A stretch of DNA of 64,000 nucleotides from the NCBI RefSeq assembly GCF_017052585.1, contig NZ_JAFFHZ010000001.1, forward strand, positions 3,018,501-3,082,500, read 5' to 3'. A program made the position numbers and the translations under genes. Each line of letters opens with the position of its first letter. Position 1 is the first letter of the stretch. The notes under the pieces are model-generated. The model did not search any database. It had not been told where the DNA came from and worked only from the letters and a program-made list of their open reading frames with translations. Positions 36,161-46,195 of the stretch are shown one piece after another. This DNA is from Paenibacillus apiarius. GTDB lineage: Bacteria; Bacillota; Bacilli; Paenibacillales; Paenibacillaceae.

Positions 36161-36986
36161 GCAAAACAACAAGCTCCGTTTGACGGTCCGGTATATCGTT
36201 GCGACGCTCCTGCTTCTGGTCATGGTCTATCCGTATTTGTACATGGTATTGAACTCGTTCGCGGACTGGTCTGAGGTCGATCGCAAGCTCGTTCCGGCCA
36301 GCTTCTCCCTGAAATCGTACGAGTGGCTCTTTACAGGCGGCGAGGCGGGCATTGCGCGTCCATGGCTGAATGCTTTCTTGAACAGCGTCATCGTCTCGGT
36401 CGTGTCGACGGCGCTCATGATGCTCTTTGGCGTCATGGTGGCTTACGCATTATCGAAGCTGAATTTTAAAGGGCGGGACACGGTAAACAACTTCGTCTTG
36501 TTCCATATGTTCTTTCCGGCGATCATCCTGCTCATCCCGAACTTCCTCGTCATCCAGAAGATTGGCTTATACGATACGTACTGGGCGATGATTATTCCGA
36601 AAGCGGTCAGCTTGTGGGCCATCTTTATGTACACGAACTTCTTCAAGGCGATCCCGACGGTGTTCATCGAGGCGGCGAAGCTGGATGGGGCGTCCGACTT
36701 CAAGATTTTATATCGCATTATGATGCCGATGTCGCGCTCCATTACGGCGGTTATCTTCCTGTTCCTGCTTATGGAACGCTGGACGGAACTGCTGTGGGAC
36801 ATGATCGTTGTGCGCAGCGATAATATGTTGACGCTGAACGTGCTCTTGTCGCAAATGTTCGGCCCTTACGGGGGTTATCCGGGTCCGCTGTACGCCGCAT
36901 CGGTGCTGTTGACGCTGCCGATTATTATCATGTTCCTTGTGTTCGGCAAAAAGTTCAAAGAAGGCATGCAGTTCAGCCTTAAATAA
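36147..36986 (+). CDS. ABC sugar transporter permease (MalG-type)
   Basis: 279 residues from ATG 36147 (the longer frame to 36087 lies inside the previous gene). Six helices and the EAA loop IEAAKLDGASDFKILYRIMMPMS. With the previous gene it forms the heterodimeric membrane channel of a CUT1 importer. The hydrolase genes follow in the same direction after 37 bases. Confidence 0.92.
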   Translation: MVGSKQNNKLRLTVRYIVATLLLLVMVYPYLYMVLNSFADWSEVDRKLVPASFSLKSYEWLFTGGEAGIARPWLNAFLNSVIVSVVSTALMMLFGVMVAYALSKLNFKGRDTVNNFVLFHMFFPAIILLIPNFLVIQKIGLYDTYWAMIIPKAVSLWAIFMYTNFFKAIPTVFIEAAKLDGASDFKILYRIMMPMSRSITAVIFLFLLMERWTELLWDMIVVRSDNMLTLNVLLSQMFGPYGGYPGPLYAASVLLTLPIIIMFLVFGKKFKEGMQFSLK

Positions 36987-37023
36987 CCGCAAGCAGTCGG
37001 ACTAAGCAATGGGAGTGGGGAAA

Positions 37024-38667
37024 ATGGAGGCACCGTGGTGGAAATCCGCCGTGTTCTACGAAATCTACATGCCGAGCTTCTGCGACGGCAACGGTGACGG
37101 CATAGGAGACTTCGCCGGCATCGTGTCGAAGCTCGACGAGCTGCGGGAGCTCGGCGTGGACGGCTTGTGGCTGACGCCCTTCTACCTGTCGCCGAAGGTG
37201 GACAATGGCTATGATATCGCCGATTATACCGCTATCGATCCGGACTATGGCACGATGGAGGATTTTGAGGCGTTTATTCGTGAAGCGCATGCCCGTGGCA
37301 TGAAGGTCATTGTCGATCTCGTGCTGAATCATACGTCCGCGGAACACCCGTGGTTCAGAGAGTCCCGCTCTTCGTGGACGAATCCGAAGCGCGACTGGTA
37401 TATATGGAAGGACCCGGTGAACGGAGGCCCGCCGAATAATTGGGAATCGTTCTTCGGGGGCCCGGCGTGGGAATTCGATGAAGCGACCGGACAATATTAT
37501 TACCATGCGTTTGCGAAGGAGCAGGTGGACTTGAACTGGACCCATCCTCATGTTCGCACGGCGATGAAAGAGGTCATGGGCTTCTGGCTCGATAAGGGCA
37601 TCGACGGCTTCCGGCTCGATGTCATTAACTTTTTGAAAGTATCCGGGGCGTTCCCGGACAATCCGTACGATGCGGCGACAGGCGAGCAGCAGCATGCGCA
37701 CGACAAGGATCAGGTTGGCGTCTTGGACGCGATCGCCGAGATATGCGCGTACGTGCATGAGCGGGAAGGGGCTTTCATGGTTGGCGAGGTAGGCTCGGAA
37801 GATATGGACGTATTGCGCCGCTACAGCGGCACAGGACTGCTTGACGTCGTGTTCAACTTCAATCTGGGCAGCCAGGAGACGTTCTCGCTCGATCGTCTCG
37901 ACACTGAACTGCGGAAGATGGAGGAGGTTCATGCGTCCGATCAAGTGCCGACGTTGTTCTTCAGCAGCCACGACATGCCGCGGCACATTTCCCGGTTCGG
38001 GGAAGGCAATCCCGAGCTGGAGGAGAAGCGGGCGAAGCTGATTGCCGCGCTTATGCTGACTGCGAAGGGCGTGCCGTTCCTCTATTACGGCGACGAGATC
38101 GGGATGCGCGATTTCGTGGCTGAGACGATCGAGGATATGCGTGACGTTCAGGGACTGACGGCGTATCGGCTGGCGCTCGCGAACGGCCAGTCATCCGAAG
38201 AAGCGCTGCGGGCGGCCAATGCGAAGTGCCGGGACAAATCCCGGACGCCCATGCAGTGGACGGACGATACGTATGGAGGCTTCTCGGCGGTTGAGCCATG
38301 GATCGGCATGGGACCGCAGCATCGCGTGTTGAACGTGAGGGCGGAGAAGCAGCGACCGGGCTCCATTTATGCCTTCTACCGCGAGCTCATCGCTCTCCGG
38401 CGCCGGCATCCGGCGCTGCATGCAGGAGATTATGCGCGGCTCGAACGCCGGGAGGACACCCTGCTGTACGTCAAGCGCGCGGCCGGCGAAGAAGCGCTGG
38501 TAACGATCAACTTCGGCGCGAAGCCGCTGACGCTGCCGTCTGGCGGCCTGCTCGCGGGCAAGCCGCGCTTCGCCTTGTCCAATTGCCGGGAATCGGCTGG
38601 AAATATCGCATCGTTCATCCTCCGCCCGTACGAAGCGGCCGTCTGGGTAAGCGAGATTAATCAGTGA
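37024..38667 (+). CDS. GH13 alpha-glucosidase (oligo-1,6-glucosidase type)
   Basis: About 547 residues. GH13 conserved regions in order: VIVDLVLNH, GFRLDVINF (nucleophile Asp), FMVGEVG (acid/base Glu) and FFSSHDMPR (third acid, with HD). The opening WWKSAVFYEIY and GDGIGDFAGI are typical of intracellular oligo-1,6-glucosidases. No signal peptide is present, so it acts on imported sugar. Its presence beside beta-mannoside enzymes suggests the imported oligosaccharide also contains alpha-glucose, or that the operon handles several substrates. ATG 37024 is favoured by GGGAG at 37011; ATG 37009 is possible. Confidence 0.88.
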   Translation: MEAPWWKSAVFYEIYMPSFCDGNGDGIGDFAGIVSKLDELRELGVDGLWLTPFYLSPKVDNGYDIADYTAIDPDYGTMEDFEAFIREAHARGMKVIVDLVLNHTSAEHPWFRESRSSWTNPKRDWYIWKDPVNGGPPNNWESFFGGPAWEFDEATGQYYYHAFAKEQVDLNWTHPHVRTAMKEVMGFWLDKGIDGFRLDVINFLKVSGAFPDNPYDAATGEQQHAHDKDQVGVLDAIAEICAYVHEREGAFMVGEVGSEDMDVLRRYSGTGLLDVVFNFNLGSQETFSLDRLDTELRKMEEVHASDQVPTLFFSSHDMPRHISRFGEGNPELEEKRAKLIAALMLTAKGVPFLYYGDEIGMRDFVAETIEDMRDVQGLTAYRLALANGQSSEEALRAANAKCRDKSRTPMQWTDDTYGGFSAVEPWIGMGPQHRVLNVRAEKQRPGSIYAFYRELIALRRRHPALHAGDYARLERREDTLLYVKRAAGEEALVTINFGAKPLTLPSGGLLAGKPRFALSNCRESAGNIASFILRPYEAAVWVSEINQ

Positions 38668-38674
38668 AGGAGAC

Positions 38675-39631
38675 ATGCCCTATATGGAATTGAACAAAGG
38701 CAGTGTAAAGACATGCGAAATGCTGTTGCAGGAATATACGGCGCAAAATCCGCTGGCACGGAACGCTGAGAAGCTGGCGTTTGCCGGGGTCGGCGACAAG
38801 GATGTATACAATATTACGGCCCCATTTCTAGACGAAGGCGAGCCGGTTATTGCCGGACGCGTAGAATCGCGCGACAGCGAGTATTCCGAAGTTCGTTTCT
38901 TCATTGAACGGAACGGCGAGTGGGTGCCGCGTGAAGGAGCGCCGGCATTCGAGCTTCAGGATCCGTTCCAGACGCGCATCGGCGGCGAGCTCGTGCTCGG
39001 CGGCGTGCAGATTTATCCGCATCCGACACAGGAGAACGCGCTCATGTGGCGCACGGTGTTCTACAAAGGGAAGAGCATCGCTGAGCTGAAGCCGTTTTTT
39101 AAGGGACCGGACGGGATGAAGGATCTGCGGCTTGTGGAGTTGCAGGATGGCGGCATCGGCATCTTTACTCGCCCGCAGGGAGAGAAAGGCGGCCGCGGCA
39201 AGATTGGGTTTGCCCGTGTCAAGCGCTTGGAGGACTTATCCATTGAACTGATTGCCCATACGCCCCTGCTTGAAGGACAATTCATAGACGAAGAATGGGG
39301 AGGCGCGAACGAGGCGCATCTGCTGGGCAACGGCCGTATTGGCGTCCTTGGCCATATCGCGAGCTTCGATGCGCAAGGCGATCGCCATTACTACCCGATG
39401 GCATTCGCCCTTGACCCGGCAACGGGCGCTTATTCCGATATCGAGCTCATTGCCGTTCGGGATCAATTTCTGCCGGGTGCCGCGAAGCGCACCGATCTGG
39501 CAGACGTCGTATTCAGCGGCGGCCTTCTGCGCAATGGGGACGGCACGGCGGTGCTGTATGCCGGCATAAGCGATGCGGAGGCGCATCGGCTGACCATTGC
39601 GGATCCGTTCCAAAAATTCGAACAGGCATAA
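38675..39631 (+). CDS. DUF1861 family protein (beta-propeller, GH130-associated)
   Basis: 318 residues with the features of DUF1861: DVYNITAPF, ESRDSEYSEVRFF, FELQDPFQTRIGGELVLGGVQIYPHP, and later HYYPMAFALDP and RTDLADVVFSGGL. The repeated blade-like strands suggest a five-bladed propeller related in shape to GH43/GH130 enzymes. It sits right before the GH130 phosphorylase, 7 bases after GH13. It may be an uncharacterised mannoside-acting enzyme or a partner of the phosphorylase; no catalytic residue is assigned. ATG 38684 is an alternative start with better spacing from AAGGAG. Confidence 0.75.
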   Translation: MPYMELNKGSVKTCEMLLQEYTAQNPLARNAEKLAFAGVGDKDVYNITAPFLDEGEPVIAGRVESRDSEYSEVRFFIERNGEWVPREGAPAFELQDPFQTRIGGELVLGGVQIYPHPTQENALMWRTVFYKGKSIAELKPFFKGPDGMKDLRLVELQDGGIGIFTRPQGEKGGRGKIGFARVKRLEDLSIELIAHTPLLEGQFIDEEWGGANEAHLLGNGRIGVLGHIASFDAQGDRHYYPMAFALDPATGAYSDIELIAVRDQFLPGAAKRTDLADVVFSGGLLRNGDGTAVLYAGISDAEAHRLTIADPFQKFEQA

Positions 39632-39668
39632 TCGTGTTTATTATTATACAGCTTAAGGAGTTCACACC

Positions 39669-40730
39669 ATGAATATTTATCGATATGAAGAAAATCCGCT
39701 TATTACGCCGGCCGATGTCAAGCCGCACCGTGACGACTTCGAAGTCATCGGCGCGTTCAATGCGGGCGTCACGACTTACAATGGTGAAGTGTTGTTGCTG
39801 CTGCGCGTAGCGGAGCGTCCAATCAGCAGCGACCCGAACATCGTGAAGGCGCCTGTGTTCAACCCGGAGACGAAGAAGCTCGATATCATCAAGCTTCGCG
39901 TGGACGACGAGCGTTACGATTTCACTGATCCGCGCGTCATCCGCAACAAGTCTCAGAGCGCGACGTTCGAATATTTGACGTCCATCTCATACATCCGTAT
40001 CGCGCGCAGCAAGGATGGGCATACCTTTACGATCGACGATGCGCCATTTGTATATCCGTCCACGGCATTGGAGACGTTCGGAATTGAAGATCCGCGCGTG
40101 ACGCAGATCGGCGATACGTATTATATTTATTTCTCCGCGGTGTCCCCGGTCGGGGTCGGAGAAGCGATGGTATCGACGAAGGACTTCGTGAACGTGACGC
40201 ACCATGGCATGATTTTCAGTCCGGACAACAAGGATGTGCTTATTTTCCCGGAGAAAATCAACGGTAAATATTTTGCGTTGCATCGTCCGACGACGAAAAG
40301 CATCGGCAACCCGGAAATATGGATTGCGGAATCGGATAATTTGCTGTATTGGGGCAATCATCAACATCTGCTTGGCTTGCGTCCAGGCATGTGGGACAGC
40401 GGACGCATGGGCGGCGGCGCCGTGCCGTTCAAGACGGAGAAGGGCTGGCTTGAGCTGTACCATGGCGCGACAAAGGAGCACCGCTATTGCATGGGCGCCG
40501 TTCTGCTGGACTTGAATGATCCGACGAAGGTGATCGCCCGTTCCGAGCGGCCGGTGATGGAGCCGGAAGCGGATTACGAGAAAAACGGCTTCTTTGGCGA
40601 TGTCGTCTTTTCTTGCGGAGCTGTCGTGGAAGGCGACAAGGTAAAGATGTACTATGGCGTGGCGGATACATCAATGGCCTGCGCCGAGCTTAGCGTCAAG
40701 GAAATTTTGGACAGTTTGACATACGTATAG
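39669..40730 (+). CDS. GH130 beta-mannooligosaccharide phosphorylase
   Basis: 353 residues of GH130, which splits beta-mannosides with phosphate to give mannose-1-phosphate. The pattern NPLITPADVKP, EVIGAFNAGV, LLLRVAERP, GIEDPRVTQIGD (general acid Asp), FPEKINGKYFALHRP and YYGVADTSMACAELS is that of the branch containing beta-1,2-mannobiose/oligomannan phosphorylases, such as Listeria Lin0857; the exact linkage is inferred. No signal peptide, so it works in the cytoplasm. SD AAGGAG at the normal distance. A hairpin follows before the mannosidase gene. Confidence 0.87.
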   Translation: MNIYRYEENPLITPADVKPHRDDFEVIGAFNAGVTTYNGEVLLLLRVAERPISSDPNIVKAPVFNPETKKLDIIKLRVDDERYDFTDPRVIRNKSQSATFEYLTSISYIRIARSKDGHTFTIDDAPFVYPSTALETFGIEDPRVTQIGDTYYIYFSAVSPVGVGEAMVSTKDFVNVTHHGMIFSPDNKDVLIFPEKINGKYFALHRPTTKSIGNPEIWIAESDNLLYWGNHQHLLGLRPGMWDSGRMGGGAVPFKTEKGWLELYHGATKEHRYCMGAVLLDLNDPTKVIARSERPVMEPEADYEKNGFFGDVVFSCGAVVEGDKVKMYYGVADTSMACAELSVKEILDSLTYV

Positions 40731-40756
40731 ACTGAATATAGAGCAGAGAGACATGG

Positions 40757-40786
40757 AGACGCCAAGACCGGGAGGTCTTGGCGTCT
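40757..40786 (+). terminator. intercistronic hairpin (attenuator-like)
   Basis: Perfect 13-base stem AGACGCCAAGACC / GGTCTTGGCGTCT with a four-base loop, followed by only TCT. It is followed within 19 bases by the mannosidase start. It could be a partial terminator or an mRNA-stabilising hairpin inside the operon. Confidence 0.55.
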
Positions 40787-40804
40787 TCTGGATAGGAGCG
40801 CGAT

Positions 40805-43369
40805 ATGAGACTGAACGAGAACTGGAAGCTGCGCGACTTCAATATCGGCGAGGCGCGCGATTTGGAGGTGGCTTCCCCCGATTATATCGATTATTTCTGG
40901 ATGACGGCGAAGGTGCCGGGGGATGTGCATACCACACTCATCGAAAGAGGCATTATCGATGATCCGTTCTATGGTCACAACGATCAGAAATGCCGCTGGG
41001 TCGAGGAGAAGGTGTGGTGGTACCGCACCGTATTCATATGGGATGGCGAACGGGAAGACAGTGAACGGATAGAGCTTGTCTTTGAAGGGCTCGATACGTT
41101 TGCGACCGTGTATTTGAACGGGGTGGAATTGGGAACGACGGATAACATGTTCATCAGCCATTCGTTCGAGGCGACACGGGAGCTTAAAAAGGGCAAGAAC
41201 GTGCTGGCGGTCAAAATCGAGCCCGTCCATCTGCATGCCGGGAGCAAGCAGCAATACTATTGGTCAGGCTTCAGCAAAAAGCGGATTTGGACGCGCAAGG
41301 CGCAAAGCCATTACGGCTGGGACTGGGGGCCGCGGCTCGTCTGCGCGGGCATCTGGAAGGACGTGCATCTCGTCAAGCGCCGCCAGGCATATATAGACAG
41401 CGTATTTTCCCGTACGGCCGAGGTGAAGGACGGAGAGGCAGTCGTGGATGTTGCCGTCGACGTTCGGGCGTTCGATTGCAGCGAAGCATGCGTCGCAGAA
41501 ATAGAACTGCTGGATGCGGAAGGGGCTCCTGTCGCGGCGCAATCGATCCGGCTCGACCGCGGCCCGGGCTTCGTGCAGGACGGCGCCATCTGTGCGTACG
41601 GGCTATCCGGCAACGCGCGTCTTCATGTTCCGAATCCGGCTTTATGGTGGACGCACGATCTGGGCGAACCGTACTTGTACCGCTTGAAGGTGACGCTTCG
41701 GAGCGGCGGGGAAGCGGTCGACACGCGGCAGGAACGGTTCGGCATCCGCACGCTGGAATTGATGCAGCGCGACGAGGCAGGGCATCATGCGTTCACGTTC
41801 GTGCTCAACGGCGTGAAGCTGTTCGCGAAGGGCGCGAATTGGATTCCGATCGACAGCTTCATTGCGGCTGTTCCGGATGATCGTTATTCGCGGTTAATCC
41901 GCATGGCTCAAGAGGCCAATATGAACATGCTGCGCGTCTGGGGCGGCGGCATCTACGAGCGTAACATCTTTTACGACGAGTGCGATCGGCTTGGCCTGCT
42001 CGTCTGGCAGGATTTCATGTTCGCCTGCGCGCTCTACCCGGACTATAACCGCAACTTCATGGATAATGTGCGGCGGGAAATCGAGCAGGTCGTCAAACGG
42101 CTGCGCAGCCGGACTTGCCTCGCTCTATGGTGCGGAAATAACGAGAACGACTGGCTGTACGAGGCGCTGCATGCGAGCGGTGAAATAGCGCATCCGTTCT
42201 ATGGCGAGAAGATTTATCACGAGTTGATGCCGGCCCTGCTGGAGGCGCTTGACCCGACGCGTTTGTTCTGGCCGAGCTCGCCATACGGGGGCAACGACCA
42301 CAATTCGCGTGAGGTTGGCGACACTCACAACTGGCAAGTATGGCACGGCAACATCGAGCCGCGGGTGTTCGGCGCGCCTCAGGTGCAGGACTATAGCGTG
42401 GAAGGCTTGTCGTTCAAAAAATTCAAGGGCGATACGACGAAGTTCGCCAGCGAATTCGGCATGCACGCGTCCTCCAACCGCTACACACTGCGGCGCAACA
42501 TTCCGGAGAGCCAGTTCTTCTGGGGCAGCGGCGAGATGATGTACCGCAATAAGGATATCCATCATCCGAAGGGCATTTTGCTTATGGAAGGATATACAGG
42601 CGCGCCCGCAAATATGGAGGAGTATATGAACTACTCCATGCTGACGCAGGCGGAAGGGTTAAAGTACGGCATTGAGCATTACCGCCGCAATAAGCCGGAC
42701 ACGAGCGGGGCTTTGTTCTGGCAGCTGAATGATTGCTGGCCGGGAACAAGCTGGTCGGTCATCGACTACTATGGGCTGCCGAAGGCGGCGTACCATTATG
42801 CCCGCAAATTTTTCGCGCCCGTGCTGCTGACGGCGGATCACGATGCCGGTCAAGACCTGCGCCTCTGGGTGCTGAACGACCGCTTGGACGTTTATAAGGA
42901 CAAGGTGCTGCTGACCGTATACAAGCTGGACGGAACGGTATTATGCAAGCGCGAATTTGATGTATCCGTGGAGCCGAACAGCAAAATGCAGGCCGCCGTG
43001 CTGTCCGAAGCGGAACTAACGAACGGAGCCGCTGCGGCTGATGTCGTATGCGTCTTGTCCTCCGGGAATGGCGTCACGGAGGACAACTTTGTTTACTTGC
43101 GCGATTACAAGGATATGCGCTTCGACGAGACGAAGCTGCAGGTTGAAGTGGACGAGGCTGCGGCCGTTATGCGGGTAGCGGCTGATCGTGCGGCGCGCAT
43201 GGTCAAAATCGAGCTCGATGAGGAGTGGCTCGTGTTCAGCGACAACTTCTTCGATTTACTGCCCGGACAGGTTAAGGAAATACGGATTTCGCAGTCCGAA
43301 GGGAAGCGGATTCCGTGGGACACGCTGCGCGTGTCTGCCTTGAATGCGGCTGCAGATTTCATCCGGTAA
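40805..43369 (+). CDS. GH2 beta-mannosidase
   Basis: 854 residues, full length for the family. N-terminal sugar-binding domain (VPGDVHTTLI, CRWVEEKVWWYR, then RKAQSHYGWDWGP), immunoglobulin-like domain, and a TIM barrel with the acid/base Glu in LWCGNNEND and the nucleophile Glu in KFASEFGMHA. GALFWQLNDCWPGTSWSVIDYYG is typical of beta-mannosidases rather than galactosidases. It removes mannose from the non-reducing end of imported beta-mannosides, complementing GH130. No signal peptide. Confidence 0.92.
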   Translation: MRLNENWKLRDFNIGEARDLEVASPDYIDYFWMTAKVPGDVHTTLIERGIIDDPFYGHNDQKCRWVEEKVWWYRTVFIWDGEREDSERIELVFEGLDTFATVYLNGVELGTTDNMFISHSFEATRELKKGKNVLAVKIEPVHLHAGSKQQYYWSGFSKKRIWTRKAQSHYGWDWGPRLVCAGIWKDVHLVKRRQAYIDSVFSRTAEVKDGEAVVDVAVDVRAFDCSEACVAEIELLDAEGAPVAAQSIRLDRGPGFVQDGAICAYGLSGNARLHVPNPALWWTHDLGEPYLYRLKVTLRSGGEAVDTRQERFGIRTLELMQRDEAGHHAFTFVLNGVKLFAKGANWIPIDSFIAAVPDDRYSRLIRMAQEANMNMLRVWGGGIYERNIFYDECDRLGLLVWQDFMFACALYPDYNRNFMDNVRREIEQVVKRLRSRTCLALWCGNNENDWLYEALHASGEIAHPFYGEKIYHELMPALLEALDPTRLFWPSSPYGGNDHNSREVGDTHNWQVWHGNIEPRVFGAPQVQDYSVEGLSFKKFKGDTTKFASEFGMHASSNRYTLRRNIPESQFFWGSGEMMYRNKDIHHPKGILLMEGYTGAPANMEEYMNYSMLTQAEGLKYGIEHYRRNKPDTSGALFWQLNDCWPGTSWSVIDYYGLPKAAYHYARKFFAPVLLTADHDAGQDLRLWVLNDRLDVYKDKVLLTVYKLDGTVLCKREFDVSVEPNSKMQAAVLSEAELTNGAAAADVVCVLSSGNGVTEDNFVYLRDYKDMRFDETKLQVEVDEAAAVMRVAADRAARMVKIELDEEWLVFSDNFFDLLPGQVKEIRISQSEGKRIPWDTLRVSALNAAADFIR

Positions 43370-43434
43370 CGGGCAGAGAATATGCGGCGCTGTCACGGCG
43401 ACGCGGCAACATTACATGAAAAGGGATGAGGAGC

Positions 43435-44445
43435 ATGAAGGCAGCGGTTCTCCGCGGGACATTGAGCATGGAATTTACGGAATGGGCCGAGCGCCCGCTT
43501 GCCAAGGGGGAGGTTCGGCTCAAGGTAGCCTGCTGCGGCGTTTGCGGCACAGACCAGCATATCTATCACGGCCATCCGGGATCGGCGGAGGTGAAGCCGC
43601 CGATCGTGCTCGGACATGAGCTGGCCGGAACGGTCGAGGCTGTGGGTGAGGATGTTAAGGAGTTGCATCCGGGCGACCGGGTCTCGGTCGACCCGAATAT
43701 CTATTGCGGGTCGTGCGCATATTGCCGCGGCGGCCGCGCCCACCTGTGCGAGCGGCTTCAGGCCATAGGCGTGACAAGGGACGGCGGTATGGGAGAGCTG
43801 TGCAATGTGCCCGCCGCCAACTGCTACAAGCTGCCGGAACACGTCGGCTGGGTAGAAGGGGCGATGGTTGAGCCGCTCGGCTGCGTGCTGCATGGATTCA
43901 AGAAGCTGGAGCTGCGAGCAAACCAGCACGTGCTCATCGCGGGCGGCGGCTTTATCGGCCAGCTGTTCCTGCAGCTCGTCAAGGCGGCGGGCGTCGCGCG
44001 CATTACAGTGAGCGAACCGGCCGCGCACAAGCGCGAGGCGCTGCTGGCGCTCGGCGCACACGCCGTCGTCTCGCCGTTCGACGCCGGCGAAGCGGGCGGA
44101 CTGCGGAACTCCGCCGATGTCGTCATCGAATGCGTCGGCCGGACTGAATCGGTCGAGTTGGCGGTTGCGGCGGCACGCAAAGGCGGCCAGGTGCTGCTCT
44201 TTGGCGTTGCAGCCCCGGAAGCGCGCGCAAGCTTCTCGCCGTTCGAAATTTTCAGCAAGGAGCTGCGCATCATGGGCTCGTTCATCAACCCGTACACGCA
44301 TGAGGAGGCGATTGCGCTGATCGCGCAAGGGATCGTGCGCATCGAGCCGCTTATCAGCCACCATTTCCGCTTGGACGAGCTGCCGGATGTCATGGCACGT
44401 TATTCCGGGCTGAATGTGACCAAAGCGGTCGCGATGCTTGAATAG
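43435..44445 (+). CDS. zinc-dependent alcohol/polyol dehydrogenase
   Basis: About 336 residues of the medium-chain dehydrogenase family. Catalytic zinc ligands are in CCGVCGTD and GHELAGTVEAVG; the structural zinc Cys cluster is CGSCAYCRGGRAHLC; the NAD site is LIAGGGFIGQLFLQL. It resembles sorbitol/threonine dehydrogenases and presumably oxidises a sugar alcohol. It is the last gene of the mannoside operon, so it may handle mannitol or a related product; this is inference. ATG 43435 is chosen for spacing from AAGGG; 43426 is possible. Confidence 0.88.
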   Translation: MKAAVLRGTLSMEFTEWAERPLAKGEVRLKVACCGVCGTDQHIYHGHPGSAEVKPPIVLGHELAGTVEAVGEDVKELHPGDRVSVDPNIYCGSCAYCRGGRAHLCERLQAIGVTRDGGMGELCNVPAANCYKLPEHVGWVEGAMVEPLGCVLHGFKKLELRANQHVLIAGGGFIGQLFLQLVKAAGVARITVSEPAAHKREALLALGAHAVVSPFDAGEAGGLRNSADVVIECVGRTESVELAVAAARKGGQVLLFGVAAPEARASFSPFEIFSKELRIMGSFINPYTHEEAIALIAQGIVRIEPLISHHFRLDELPDVMARYSGLNVTKAVAMLE

Positions 44446-44566
44446 GGCGAAGCGACCTGTAACTCAGAGCTCAATCGCGTGCATAGCACCAGAACGGATT
44501 GGAAATGGTAACAACAGGTTTCTCATCCATTCTGCAAGTCATGCACATAGTTAGGGGTTGAGTTCT

Positions 44567-46165
44567 ATGTTCAAATCGGCTTTCGGCGTGCTGCAGAAGG
44601 TCGGCAAGGCGCTGATGCTGCCTGTGGCCATCCTGCCTGCGGCCGGCATTCTGCTCGGCATCGGCAACGCGCTCGGCAATCCAGATCTGATTGCCCGGCT
44701 GCCGGCGCTCGGAGGGCCCGTCCTGTCGACGGTATCCAGCGTTATGGAATCGGCGGGCGGCATCGTGTTCGACAATCTCTCCTTGCTGTTCGCCGTCGGA
44801 GTAGCCATCGGTCTGGCCGGCGGGGATGGAGTGGCGGGACTTGCTGCCATCGTCGGCTATTTCGTCATGAATGTGACGATGAAAGTGATAATGAATGTGA
44901 CGCCGGACATGGTGGAGACCAACTTCGCGTATGCCATCGTTCAGGGCGTGCCCACCCTGCAAACGGGCGTCTTCGGCGGCATCATTATCGGTATCACGGC
45001 GGCAGCGTTATATAAGCGTTTTTTCACGATTGAGATGCCCTCGTACCTTGGCTTTTTCGCGGGCAAGCGCTTTGTTCCAATTATTACTGCCGTTACATCG
45101 CTTCTGATCGGGATCGTGATGGTGTTCATCTGGCCGCCTATCCAGAGCGGACTGAACGCATTCTCCCATTCGCTCATCGATTCGAATCGCGCGCTGGCGG
45201 CATTCATCTTCGGCATCTGTGAACGCGCGCTCATTCCATTCGGGCTGCATCATATCTTTTATGCGCCTTTCTGGTTCGAATTCGGGGAATATGTGAACAA
45301 AGCGGGCGAGCTCATCCGGGGAGATCAGAAAATCTTTTTCGCCCAACTGAAGGATGGCGTTGAATTGACGGCGGGCACATTCATGACTGGAAAATATCCG
45401 TTTATGATGTTCGGCCTGCCTGCTGCTGCGCTCGCCATATATCATGAAGCGCGCCCGGAGAACAAGGCGCTTGTGGCCGGGCTTATGGGATCGGCTGCAT
45501 TGACGTCGTTCCTGACCGGAATTACGGAGCCGCTTGAGTTTTCCTTCCTGTTCGTGGCGCCGCTTCTCTTTGCTGTACACGTCGTTTTTGCGGGACTTTC
45601 GTTCCTGACGATGCACCTGCTCGGCGTCAAAATCGGAATGACGTTCTCCGGCGGCGTCATCGATTATTTGCTGTTCGGCGTGCTCCAGAACCGGACGCCG
45701 TATTGGCTCGTCATCCCGGTTGGATTGGTGCTTGCGCTCATTTACTATTTCGGATTCCGCTTCGCCATCCGCACCTTCAATCTCAGAACGCCCGGAAGAG
45801 AAGCGGCCGCACCTGCTGCCGCGGCCAAGCAAGGAACGGCGGCGGAAGAGCTGCCGCGCGGCATCCTGACGGCGCTTGGGGGCAAGGGCAACATCGCCTC
45901 CTTGGATGCATGCATTACGCGCTTGCGCGTGCAGGTCAAGGATAAGGGCGATGTGGACAAGGACCGGTTGAAAGAGCTGGGCGCATCAGGTGTGCTAGAG
46001 GTCGGCAACAATGTGCAGGCGATATTCGGAACCCGCTCAGAGACGATTAAGCATCAAATTCATGAAATCATCAAACAAGAGGACATGGAACTGGATACGG
46101 GCGAATCCGATGAAGACAGGGAGCGCGGGAAGCGTCCAGACGGTGATCGCAGCGAGAACGATTAG
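44567..46165 (+). CDS. PTS glucose-type EIICB
   Basis: About 532 residues. The IIC domain (about 1-400) has the glucose-type opening [21 protein letters not shown] and the motif [18 protein letters not shown], then GITEPLEF. After an Ala-rich linker comes the IIB domain with the phosphorylated Cys in [12 protein letters not shown]. There is no IIA domain, so it depends on a separate EIIA such as the one at 60306. It transports and phosphorylates glucose or a related hexose. ATG 44567 lies nine bases after AGGGG. No RAT-like RNA element was found in front of it. A terminator follows. Confidence 0.88.
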   Translation: MFKSAFGVLQKVGKALMLPVAILPAAGILLGIGNALGNPDLIARLPALGGPVLSTVSSVMESAGGIVFDNLSLLFAVGVAIGLAGGDGVAGLAAIVGYFVMNVTMKVIMNVTPDMVETNFAYAIVQGVPTLQTGVFGGIIIGITAAALYKRFFTIEMPSYLGFFAGKRFVPIITAVTSLLIGIVMVFIWPPIQSGLNAFSHSLIDSNRALAAFIFGICERALIPFGLHHIFYAPFWFEFGEYVNKAGELIRGDQKIFFAQLKDGVELTAGTFMTGKYPFMMFGLPAAALAIYHEARPENKALVAGLMGSAALTSFLTGITEPLEFSFLFVAPLLFAVHVVFAGLSFLTMHLLGVKIGMTFSGGVIDYLLFGVLQNRTPYWLVIPVGLVLALIYYFGFRFAIRTFNLRTPGREAAAPAAAAKQGTAAEELPRGILTALGGKGNIASLDACITRLRVQVKDKGDVDKDRLKELGASGVLEVGNNVQAIFGTRSETIKHQIHEIIKQEDMELDTGESDEDRERGKRPDGDRSEND

Positions 46166-46195
46166 AGCGGATGCATATGACCGCTCTCTTTTTTT
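46164..46195 (+). terminator. terminator after the EIICB gene
   Basis: AGAGCGG / CCGCTCT stem with a ten-base loop and a run of seven T residues. It overlaps the stop codon. Confidence 0.85.

Noticed and set aside
36979-37986. Minus-strand frame of 335 codons
   Set aside because: Antisense shadow of the GH13 gene; no start signal and no family features.
44446-44566. RAT element in front of the EIICB gene
   Set aside because: I looked for the GTTACT...AGGCATGAG pattern; GGTAACAACAGG is present but does not form the RAT structure.
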